Virus record (IMG/VR): IMGVR_UViG_3300048924_000239
Coordinates: 1 to 29,804 of that record
From: a virus
Length of the DNA: 29,804 bases
Strand: one strand, 5' to 3'
Below the pieces are notes generated by a model that worked only from the letters and a program-made list of their open reading frames with translations, was not told where the DNA came from and did not search any database. The translations under genes were made by a program, and so were the position numbers. Shown one piece after another: positions 14,752 through 22,312 of the stretch. Within the stretch, counting starts at the first letter, position 1, and each line of letters begins with the position of its first letter.

Positions 14752-16680
14752 TCAGGAGGAGGAAGAATCGTCGTCGTTGCTGTTGAGCGAATTGCTGACG
14801 CTGTAGCTGTTGCTGGCGCTGAGGCTGGCGCTGCCGCTCCCGGAGATCGAGGCAGCGACATGCGTCGCGCTCATGGCACCGGCCGCAAGCTGGCTGGCCA
14901 TGCCGCCGGCCGCTTGAATCGCACCCAGAAGGATCCGGGCCTGCTCGATCATTCGCTGCATGCGTGAGTCGAACTGACGCGAGAGCACCTCGAAGTACGC
15001 CACGTTGTTCCGGGCGTTGGCCTCGGTCGCGCGCACGGCCACCTCACCCTTCTGCGCTTCGAAGTTAGCCTGCGCGGAATAGCGACCGGTATCTGCTGCA
15101 AAGGTCGAAACGGACGCCTGCAGCTGGGACACACCAGCCTGCACGCGCTCGCGCTCCGCCTGCAGGAGGCCGAGGAACTTCGATGTACCAGTCTCGATCG
15201 CGCGCAGCCGTGCCTGCACGGTCTGAATCTTCACGTTGTTGCCGGTCTCGTAGGCCTGCACCGTGGATGCGAACGCGCGGGCTTCCGCCTCGAGGATGTT
15301 GGCCTTCGACGACTCGCCGGCCACCTGGGTGGCGTAGGCATCGAAGCGGGTCTTCTCCGCGGTGATCTTCTCGGACCAGGCCTGCACGTCGACGCGGTAC
15401 ATGTCGATCTTGCCGCGCTCGAGGTCGGCCGCGACCCGGACTGCGTCGACCTTCGCCTTGAAGATCTCGACGGTGGTGCTGAGCGCCTGCAGGCGGGCGG
15501 TGTAGATCCGCACGGTCGCCTCGTTCACACCACTCTTCAGCTGCTCGGCTTCAATCTCCGCCTTGAAGATCTCCAGCTTTGACAGCTCCGCCTGGACCTT
15601 TGTCTGAAACACACGCACCAACGTGTCGACCGACTGCATCTGTGCGTTGAAGCCGGCCACACGGAGGTTGTAGCGATCGAACTCAACCTGCACACGCTGC
15701 CGCGCCAGCTCGAAGCTGCGGCGCGCCATGTTGTCAAACTGGTTGATCAGCACCGTCTCCAGGGCGATGCCTTGCTGCACGGCCTGGCGAAGGTTCTCGA
15801 TCTGCCACTCGGCCGCCTTGGTAAAGACGTCACGACTGAGCGAATTGACCGCCAGTTGATTCGCCTCGCGTACGGCGTTGACCTGTGCCACGAGCATGCC
15901 TGGGGGCATCGAGAAGCCGCGGCCGGCGTAATCGTCGAAGGCATCCTGCGTCGCCTTGTGCGCGGTCATGTCCTCGCGCTCGCGCGCGGCACCGAATAGC
16001 GCGTTCTGGACGATCGTGGGCATGGCGAAGTCGCCTGCCAGCATGGCGCGAACCGTCGTGGCCACGTCGTTGAGGACGGTAGGGCTGTAGGTCGGCTCCG
16101 CCCAGTCCAGCCCGAGAGCCGGTACCGGATCATCGAACGTCGGCACGAGCGCGTCGAACGTCGGCAACGTGATCGTGGGCCGGTCCGGAATATCGATCGT
16201 CAGCAGTTGATCGACCGCCGGCATTGTCGTGTCCGGCGCGTCCGGCAGCACGACCGCGGCGATGTCCGGCCGCTCAGGGGCGCCGGAATAGTCGATCGGC
16301 GCGGGCGCATCTGGGATGTTGATCGAGATGATGCTCGGATCCCACGTCGGGGGCGCATCCGTACCGATCCCATCGATGAGGGACTGGAAGTCCTCGAACG
16401 CCGGCGCGATGAAGTCCGGCACCCGGCCGAAGAGCTGAGCACTGGGTAACGTGACGTCACCGATATCGCCGCCGGTGACGACCAGAGGCTTGAGGTCAGG
16501 CGGGGTCCCCTCCTGCGGCATCTGCACGTTCGCAAGCTTCGTCAGCTCGTCGTACGTGGTGTTCAGCGCAGTGTCCGCGCGCGCGTTCATCTGCGCGACC
16601 TGGTCCTGCACGATGCTGTACGGCCGGTCGTAAACGTCCGATGGAATGCTGACGATAGGGATGAGTACTGGGTCGGCCAT
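14752..16680 (-). CDS. Long coiled-coil virion protein with Ser-rich tail
   Basis: This is a 642-residue protein. Residues 1-70 are helical, about 70-210 are Pro/Asp-rich and extended (repeated IPDAP/LPDAP motifs), and about 220-590 are almost entirely helical with heptad character and many Ala, Glu, Gln and Arg. A short Ala/Gly hydrophobic patch (AAGGMASQLAAGAM) follows. The last 36 residues are almost only Ser, Asn, Ala and Asp and end in DDDSSSS. The start at 16680 is ATG overlapping the upstream TAA, with GGAGAG in place; an in-frame start farther upstream would overlap the previous gene. The helical rod suggests an internal core, hub or tail-length role, but there is no tape-measure family match I can claim. 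Confidence 0.8.
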   Translation of the reverse strand: MADPVLIPIVSIPSDVYDRPYSIVQDQVAQMNARADTALNTTYDELTKLANVQMPQEGTPPDLKPLVVTGGDIGDVTLPSAQLFGRVPDFIAPAFEDFQSLIDGIGTDAPPTWDPSIISINIPDAPAPIDYSGAPERPDIAAVVLPDAPDTTMPAVDQLLTIDIPDRPTITLPTFDALVPTFDDPVPALGLDWAEPTYSPTVLNDVATTVRAMLAGDFAMPTIVQNALFGAAREREDMTAHKATQDAFDDYAGRGFSMPPGMLVAQVNAVREANQLAVNSLSRDVFTKAAEWQIENLRQAVQQGIALETVLINQFDNMARRSFELARQRVQVEFDRYNLRVAGFNAQMQSVDTLVRVFQTKVQAELSKLEIFKAEIEAEQLKSGVNEATVRIYTARLQALSTTVEIFKAKVDAVRVAADLERGKIDMYRVDVQAWSEKITAEKTRFDAYATQVAGESSKANILEAEARAFASTVQAYETGNNVKIQTVQARLRAIETGTSKFLGLLQAERERVQAGVSQLQASVSTFAADTGRYSAQANFEAQKGEVAVRATEANARNNVAYFEVLSRQFDSRMQRMIEQARILLGAIQAAGGMASQLAAGAMSATHVAASISGSGSASLSASNSYSVSNSLNSNDDDSSSS

Positions 16681-17840
16681 TACACTCTCCGGGAACCTTG
16701 GTCGATGGCCCACAAGAGGCTGCCCGCCGTGCGGAAGTCAGCGCCCTCCAGGTTGAATATCTCGAACTGCCACATGAGCGACTTCACGCCGCGGCCGTAC
16801 TTCACGCGCATCGGGCCGAGCTCGTCGTTGCGACGCTCCTCGAACGTGTACGTATGGGCATGCCGCTGGCCACCAGCGGTGTCGAACACGCGGGCGCCCA
16901 TGAGGCCATCGGTTTTCATGGTGCCGTAGAGGTAGCCGCCGCGGCGCAAGCTGGCCTCCGGGCCACCAGAACGCTGGTCCGTGAGGAGTGAGGCATCGAT
17001 CGCGACACCGGCGTCGTCCGCACCGTCGATGGCGTAGAGACCCGCCGGGCCCGCCCCGTAAAGGCTTCCATCGATCGCCGCAAGCGAGTTGAGGTCGAAG
17101 CCGCTGTAGCGGCTTCCGGCCCAGGTGTCGGTGTTAGCGGTCCATGCGCCGCCGCCAGCGGGAAGGAGCGCGAGATCTTCGATGACGAGCTCGTCGCGAA
17201 CGATCACGACGCTGTGCAGTGCCACCGCAGCGGAGTCACGGACACGCAGGGCGTCGGCGACTAGGATCTGCTTGCTGCCTTCCAGAATCGGCCCGTCAGA
17301 AACTGTGAGCGCATCGCCGAGGGTAAACGAACGTCCGAAGGTGTATCCGTCGCCGGCCCGAAGTGCGTCGCGAGCCGCGAGTGAGACAGCGACGGTCGCG
17401 CGGTCCCTCACGGTCAACGCATCGCGCGCAGCAAGGGTGATGTTGACCTGCGGTTGTGCGGCGCTGGTTACCCTCAGCCGGTCAGAAGCGACCATACCAA
17501 GGACGACGGTCACGGCATCTGACACGACGAGCGAGTCCACGACTGTCTCGTTGAAACCCATAGATGCCCGATCGCGGACAACGAGGGCGTCGGCGGCCGC
17601 GGCACGCATGGTCAACGTTACGTCTGCGGCTGATGCCACTTGCAACGCGTCGGCCGCGCCGATCGTCACCTGGAAGGTGGCACCATCACTCACCCGCAGG
17701 GTGTCACCCACCGACATCGCGCGGTTGAACACGAAGCCATCCGAGGCTTGCAGATGGTCGGCTACGACAATGGAGAAGCCGAGGGACGCCGCATCGCTGA
17801 CGTGCAGCTGGTCCTCGATCACGATGCATTGATCAGCCAT
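16680..17840 (-). CDS. Tail protein with about twelve 18-residue repeats
   Basis: This is a 386-residue protein. The first 225 or so residues are about twelve units of 18-20 residues with the pattern x-x-D-x-L-x-V-x-D-x-A, for example VADALRVRDSAAV, VVDSLVVSDAVTV and GDALTVSDGP. The alternation of hydrophobic and turn residues and the constant Asp/Leu/Val positions suggest a beta-solenoid or similar stacked structure. The last 160 residues are non-repetitive and end in a well-formed domain (MRVKYGRGVKSLMWQFEIFN). It overlaps the preceding gene by eight bases and the next by one (TAATG). A structural or fibre-like role is likely, but the exact place in the tail is unknown. Confidence 0.8.
   Translation of the reverse strand: MADQCIVIEDQLHVSDAASLGFSIVVADHLQASDGFVFNRAMSVGDTLRVSDGATFQVTIGAADALQVASAADVTLTMRAAAADALVVRDRASMGFNETVVDSLVVSDAVTVVLGMVASDRLRVTSAAQPQVNITLAARDALTVRDRATVAVSLAARDALRAGDGYTFGRSFTLGDALTVSDGPILEGSKQILVADALRVRDSAAVALHSVVIVRDELVIEDLALLPAGGGAWTANTDTWAGSRYSGFDLNSLAAIDGSLYGAGPAGLYAIDGADDAGVAIDASLLTDQRSGGPEASLRRGGYLYGTMKTDGLMGARVFDTAGGQRHAHTYTFEERRNDELGPMRVKYGRGVKSLMWQFEIFNLEGADFRTAGSLLWAIDQGSRRV
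17125..17840 (-). repeat. Diverged about 54-bp coding repeats (tail repeat protein)
   Basis: This DNA encodes the run of 18-20 residue units in the tail repeat protein. Copies are diverged at nucleotide level but keep GAC/GAT for the two Asp positions and GCG/CTC-rich words such as GACGCGCTG around them. About twelve units can be read. Confidence 0.65.
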
Positions 17841-20409
17841 TGATCACCCCGATGTAGGTGAGGAATCCGGTTTCCATGCCGGGCCATTGCGGACCGCCGA
17901 CGATTGCCAGCCCACCGTTGAGGTTCGTGCTGTAACGGGCAACAGAGCCGGTGCCACAGGCATTTGCGGTGCTCTCGATGTATTGGTTCGAGCTCTCACC
18001 GTCGCCGCTGTCGGGCGATGGAATGCTCCACTCACCGAACGAGAGGCTGTTCACAGCAGCGGTGCGAACGGCGCCAAAGCCGTTCGAACTGATCAAATAG
18101 ACGTCGTAGTGGCCTGTCGGTCCGGTTTGCTCGTTGACGGGTGCCGGCAGCGGAGGCGGCGGGATCGAGTAGAGCTTCGCGTCGATGTTGTCGCCGCCGA
18201 AGGCCCACGGCCCAGAGTCCGCGATGTCGCGGCACGGGCCGGAGCTGTCGTACAGAGGCGAGCTGGGATCCGCCGTGCGGTACTCATTCGGCCCGTACCC
18301 ATTGACGTCTTGCAGATGTAGTGGCCGCCACGGGTCGTTGGGCTCGCCGGAGCCGACGTACGTCCCGTAATACCCCGGAAAGTTGCGCTTGTAGGTGCAG
18401 TACCAGGGGTCGGCCAGCTCCTGATAGGCCGAGGACACGGTATGGGCGGTGGCCTGGCTCGACCGTTGCACGGCGTAGAACACGGCCTCGCGGTCGTAGA
18501 ACGGCACCGCAATGCCAGTGCCAAGGCTAGGCGACGTCACGGATCGGATGTCCGTGGTCAGCCGAAACCGCTTGATCCGGGCGGCAGATCCCCGGGAAGG
18601 ATTCACGATATCGTCGTTCGCCTCGATCCTGCAGTAGCCGAGGTCGATGCCTTTGATCGATGCGTCCAGCGTGGAACCCGCAAGCTCGGCGCGATCGTCC
18701 AGGTCGTTGGTGTAGAACATCGGCGGGACCGCGACCGAGCCACCATCCGCGTGCTGCGACCACTGGCCGATGTACATGCACGCCTCGAAGTTATCCGTCG
18801 AACCGCCGGGAATCGACCCAGAGTCACGGAAGAACTTCACCCACTTGAGCTCGTCGCCGGCGAAGAACACATGCACCGTCGTGTCACAGCGCTTCGGCTC
18901 GGCGGCCGTCTCGCTTGCCGGCTTCATGCTGTGCGCGACCAGGAGACCGAGAGAGGCGTCGGGCCACCGAGCAACGGTACCGGTCTCGATCTTGGCCCGG
19001 GGTGGGTACCACAGTGTGCCCTCGCTGACCGACGACAGATGACCTGACGCCGGCGCCAAAGGGTCAAGCACCAGGCCGTCGACGTAGGTGAGTGCGTCGG
19101 CGGTGCCGTACCGGGCCAGCTCGCCGACAGCGTGATCAAGCTGGTCCGCGTCGAGACGCGCAAGCTTCCAGATGGCAGCGTCCCGAATTTCCGTCGACGA
19201 GGACGTGCGGAAGGCTCGTGCCAGCGCGTCCAGCGCGCCAGCTGGCTTCACCTGGCGCACGGCTCCAATGCTGATCGGAATCATGAAGTGGACGCCACGC
19301 TGCACGTCGTCGTCGCCGTAACGCCATGCCGTGTTATGCGCCTCATCCCCCTGACGGTTGAATGCCCAGCCCATCGACTGGCTGTAAGCGGTGTGCGCAT
19401 AGAAGGGCTGAAGGTCGTCGTGCGCCACCAGGCGCAGGATCCGCCCTGCCCGGATCCACGCCGGCAGTTGCTCGGACGGCGGAAAGGCTTCGCCAGTTGG
19501 GAACCCGCCGAACTGGTCGAGAAGGGTCAGGCCGTCGACATCATCGGCTTTTTCCAGGCGCTGCCGGAACGCGGCCGTTGTGGTCTCTGGGTGCACCGGC
19601 AACGGCATCGCGATGACGCCCTGGGTGATCCCGATCTCGACGAGCCACAACTGTCCGTCGGCGCCGCGAGCGATGCCGTGGGTTCGGGTGAAGTGCCAGT
19701 CGTAGCGGATCTGAAGACCCGCCTTCAGGATCTGCTTGTCGTACGCTGTCAACGGCTGGACGCGCGGCTGATTCCTATGCTTCGGCGGTTCGTCGTAGAC
19801 GCTGAACGAATGACCCTTTCGCAGCGTGCTGCGCGCGAAGCCCATGAGTGCCTGAACCAGCGTCCGCATGGTCCCGGAGTACATCGTCGGCTTCAGCCGG
19901 GTGTACTGGGAGTACACCCGCGTGCCGTTTTCTTGCTGATTGGCCAGGTCGCCGGCGAACACGCTGTATGGTTCGACCGCCAGCCGTCGGACCGGCTGAT
20001 AGTTTGCAGAGAGGCCATACCGCTTAGCGCAGCTCATCGTTGGATGAAAGGTGGCCAGAGTCTTGTAGGCGGCGATCGGCGGATCGGCCGGGACGTCCTG
20101 GATGAAGCCATTCTGCACGGCACCCGACAAGAAGTCGGGGATGCCGACCGGCGTGGCGATATCCTCGAGGAGCGTCTCGTCCCCGTCACCGACGACGATG
20201 TGCACCGCATTGATTCCACCGGCGAGGCTGACGTACGCGTACGCGCCGTCGTCGAACCGTTCCTGGGCGGAAAGCTGGGCCAGATGCCCCAGGCGCCGAC
20301 GTTCCTGTGTCTTCCGAAGTAGCGCCAGCGCCGCGGGCACATACAGTTGCCCGCGGCGCTGATCGCCGGTCACGGAGATACGAGCGACATCGTCGTCCGG
20401 CGTCCGCAT
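17833..20409 (-). CDS. Large phage structural protein of unknown function
   Basis: This 858-residue protein has no signal peptide or membrane segment. The N-terminal 60 residues are basic and helical (LRKTQERRRLGHLAQLSAQ). The body is rich in aromatic residues and Gly with mixed strands, as in tail baseplate, nozzle or fibre-associated proteins. The centre (about 390-460) has a helical stretch (DALARAFRTSSSTEIRDAAIWKLARL). The C-terminal 150 residues hold several Cys and a Pro run (PPPPLPAPV) before a Gly/Ser/Asn-rich end. One base separates its ATG from the upstream stop, and its end overlaps the next start by eight bases. I do not recognise a named family; its position makes it a virion protein. 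Confidence 0.75.
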   Translation of the reverse strand: MRTPDDDVARISVTGDQRRGQLYVPAALALLRKTQERRRLGHLAQLSAQERFDDGAYAYVSLAGGINAVHIVVGDGDETLLEDIATPVGIPDFLSGAVQNGFIQDVPADPPIAAYKTLATFHPTMSCAKRYGLSANYQPVRRLAVEPYSVFAGDLANQQENGTRVYSQYTRLKPTMYSGTMRTLVQALMGFARSTLRKGHSFSVYDEPPKHRNQPRVQPLTAYDKQILKAGLQIRYDWHFTRTHGIARGADGQLWLVEIGITQGVIAMPLPVHPETTTAAFRQRLEKADDVDGLTLLDQFGGFPTGEAFPPSEQLPAWIRAGRILRLVAHDDLQPFYAHTAYSQSMGWAFNRQGDEAHNTAWRYGDDDVQRGVHFMIPISIGAVRQVKPAGALDALARAFRTSSSTEIRDAAIWKLARLDADQLDHAVGELARYGTADALTYVDGLVLDPLAPASGHLSSVSEGTLWYPPRAKIETGTVARWPDASLGLLVAHSMKPASETAAEPKRCDTTVHVFFAGDELKWVKFFRDSGSIPGGSTDNFEACMYIGQWSQHADGGSVAVPPMFYTNDLDDRAELAGSTLDASIKGIDLGYCRIEANDDIVNPSRGSAARIKRFRLTTDIRSVTSPSLGTGIAVPFYDREAVFYAVQRSSQATAHTVSSAYQELADPWYCTYKRNFPGYYGTYVGSGEPNDPWRPLHLQDVNGYGPNEYRTADPSSPLYDSSGPCRDIADSGPWAFGGDNIDAKLYSIPPPPLPAPVNEQTGPTGHYDVYLISSNGFGAVRTAAVNSLSFGEWSIPSPDSGDGESSNQYIESTANACGTGSVARYSTNLNGGLAIVGGPQWPGMETGFLTYIGVING

Positions 20410-20410
20410 G

Positions 20411-21046
20411 TCAGTCGGTCAGGCTGACCTGGTAGCCGAGCGTGATCGTCTCGCCATTGAACGCAGTACGCGCGTTGTCGAACTTCGTGGCCGACATCAA
20501 TACACCGGCAGTGCTCCCGCGCCCGTTATCGCTCAGCAGGCCGCAGCCGGTGACCGTGACGCTGGCTGCGCTGGCGAACGTGAAGGTCGCTTTGTTCGCA
20601 TCACTGGACACCACGCCGGCAACCGGAGCACCGGGCACCCATTGCGGCCTCGTAGCGCTCGTGTAGCCCTCGGAGGTACTGACGATCTCGCCCTGGGTCG
20701 CGGCGAAGCTCGCCGCCGTCAGCCCGTCACCAGGCACGGCAGCGCCGTTGGTGAGGCCAAGATAGAACTTCGGAATCTTGGCCGTATCCGTAAAAGTGAT
20801 GGCCAGAATGGTGGCGATACCTTGGCCCGGGACCAAGTTTGGATCCCAGGTAAAGTCACTCTCGCGTTCATTCAGTCGGTGAAAGTAGCTCCCCGCTGCA
20901 TGGAGTGCGTCGTCGATGATGAGCCCGGCGGCCGTGACCCTGTACTTACCACCCAGGAGGCACTTGGCGAAGTGGAGCCGATAGCGCTCGATCTCGCGAC
21001 TGACGCGGCGCGCGGGGACATGGATGAGCTGGAGTGGGTTGCGCAT
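20411..21046 (-). CDS. Phage structural protein, tail or decoration-like
   Basis: This is a 211-residue protein. About 50 N-terminal residues are basic and helical (RRVSREIERYRLHFAKCLLGG), followed by a beta-rich domain (ITFTDTAKIPKFYLGLT to the end). The arrangement 'fylgLtn … insert … Ftf … NnG … L' resembles the 137-residue protein at 28148-28561, and I infer a shared fold. I choose the ATG at 21046: GAGGAAGG stands six bases upstream, while the earlier in-frame start would put a 10-bp inverted repeat inside the gene. That repeat (21047-21084 area) can pair across the ribosome-binding site and start codon, which could hold translation down. The TGA stop lies one base before the next ATG. 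Confidence 0.75.
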   Translation of the reverse strand: MRNPLQLIHVPARRVSREIERYRLHFAKCLLGGKYRVTAAGLIIDDALHAAGSYFHRLNERESDFTWDPNLVPGQGIATILAITFTDTAKIPKFYLGLTNGAAVPGDGLTAASFAATQGEIVSTSEGYTSATRPQWVPGAPVAGVVSSDANKATFTFASAASVTVTGCGLLSDNGRGSTAGVLMSATKFDNARTAFNGETITLGYQVSLTD

Positions 21047-21138
21047 GAGTGCCTTCCTCGTGAGGATGAAGGGCACTCATGCGCCACGTGACGTAGTACG
21101 CCGCACTAGGCGGCGGTTTGTCCGCTACGTGAGTGTAG
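21047..21138 (-). promoter_or_regulatory. Three stacked hairpins between nozzle-like gene and 211-residue gene
   Basis: Read on the minus strand, CCGCTAC/GTAGCGG (7 bp) spans the upstream stop codon, CGCCGC/GCGGCG (6 bp) follows, and CATGAGTGCC/GGCACTCATG (10 bp) encloses the ribosome-binding site and start of the next gene. No U-run follows the first two. The segment includes GGCGCATGAGTGCC, which recurs before the gene starting at 28561. It may set the ratio of two virion proteins or mark a processing or promoter site. Confidence 0.5.
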
Positions 21139-22312
21139 CGGTGACGCGCCGGGAAAGCGCGCAGATTGAAGCGGTGCCGGAGGCCTCGATCGATAAGCGA
21201 TCGCCTTGCGGCTCGATGAGGCTTCCGTCGTCGCAGCCAAGGACAAATCCGTTGCCGGCGATCCAGATGGCAACACGTCGACCAGCCTGCTGATAGGTCG
21301 CTGGAAGCTGATTGCCGTCGATGTACGCCACGCCGCCCGTGGCCGGTGGAAGCGCGCCCTTGCGCTCGAGCGTCCATTCACCAGGGCGGCCGCCTCGAAG
21401 GAACTGCACGCCAAGCCGTGTACCGACGTACAGGCCGCCCTCGACAGCTGCGACCATGGTGATCCGGTTCGCAAACTGCACGAAGCCGTGCCGCGGCGAG
21501 TGCAGGCCCGGGTTCATGGGCTGGCTCATGATCAGCGTCCGGCCTCTCGCTACAAGGAGCAGGCCACGCCACGCGGTGATGAAGCTACCCCCTGGCAGAC
21601 GCGCAAGGAACTGGGTGGTGGCCTGGCGCCCGAGCTGGCCCTGTCCAACGAGGAACGTCGGCAGGCCAAGTGGCACGTCGGCGCAGTGATACAGCACAGC
21701 GCCATTGGGCTCGGTGCGGTACACCCTCGCCATGTCCGCGTCGGCGACGACGTCGAGCGGTCCCAAAGCAATGCCCTGCCCGTCTGCCAGCGTCAACGTA
21801 CGCGCAGCCGACAGCGCCCCCTCCTGCCCTTCGCGCACGTATGCGATGGCCACTGAATACCGGCCCGCGACCAGGCCGCCGACCGCGTTGGCCGCAAGGT
21901 CAGGGAATGGGCCATCGGGAGGCGCCAGCGGCCGCACTTGGTCGCCCACGATCTCAAACACGCCCAGGCGCTGGCTACCGACCGTCCTATCGTCGAGGTC
22001 GGCGAAGGAACACGGCTCGTCGGAAGGCAGGTCGCCCAGCGCGGTGGCGCCAGCAACGGTGAGACGGTAAAGGATCGATCTCGCGACGCCGAACGTCCCA
22101 CGCAAACCGGTCCACACGCTATGCAGCCCGGGCAGTGGAACCACGAGCCGGAGGCCTCGGCGGCGCTGCGCGTCACCGCTGCGGTCGATGTCGACATTCA
22201 ACGCGTCCACCAGCGCTATCGGGCGGCCCTTGTCGTCCGAGCGGACGGACGTCGGATCCGAGACGTTGTCGATACCGAGAGGCCAAGGACCGATCGCGAC
22301 GGGCTTCTTCAT
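21125..22312 (-). CDS. Beta-rich tail protein, nozzle or stabilisation-like
   Basis: This is a 395-residue protein. The N-terminus (MKKPVAIGPWPLGIDNVSD, then LVDALNVDIDRSGDAQRRRG) follows a pattern common to phage proteins that form or plug the tail tube: a GPWPxGIDN motif, then an 'AlNVDIDrsG..rrRrGlr' block, then HSVWTG. Repeated short strands separated by Gly, with LYVGTRLGVQFL and LLLVARGRTLIMS units, suggest a beta-propeller. The family resembles P22 gp10 or T7 gp12-type nozzle parts in style, but I cannot show homology. The start at 22312 forms ATGA with the upstream stop and has GAGG upstream; a longer reading to 22390 has an Arg-rich, unlikely N-terminus and lies inside the neighbour. 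Confidence 0.75.
   Translation of the reverse strand: MKKPVAIGPWPLGIDNVSDPTSVRSDDKGRPIALVDALNVDIDRSGDAQRRRGLRLVVPLPGLHSVWTGLRGTFGVARSILYRLTVAGATALGDLPSDEPCSFADLDDRTVGSQRLGVFEIVGDQVRPLAPPDGPFPDLAANAVGGLVAGRYSVAIAYVREGQEGALSAARTLTLADGQGIALGPLDVVADADMARVYRTEPNGAVLYHCADVPLGLPTFLVGQGQLGRQATTQFLARLPGGSFITAWRGLLLVARGRTLIMSQPMNPGLHSPRHGFVQFANRITMVAAVEGGLYVGTRLGVQFLRGGRPGEWTLERKGALPPATGGVAYIDGNQLPATYQQAGRRVAIWIAGNGFVLGCDDGSLIEPQGDRLSIEASGTASICALSRRVTATLT

Noticed and set aside
19132-20322. 396-codon plus-strand frame opposite the 858-residue structural gene
   Set aside because: Same shadow effect; the product has no recognisable features and the minus-strand gene fits the operon.
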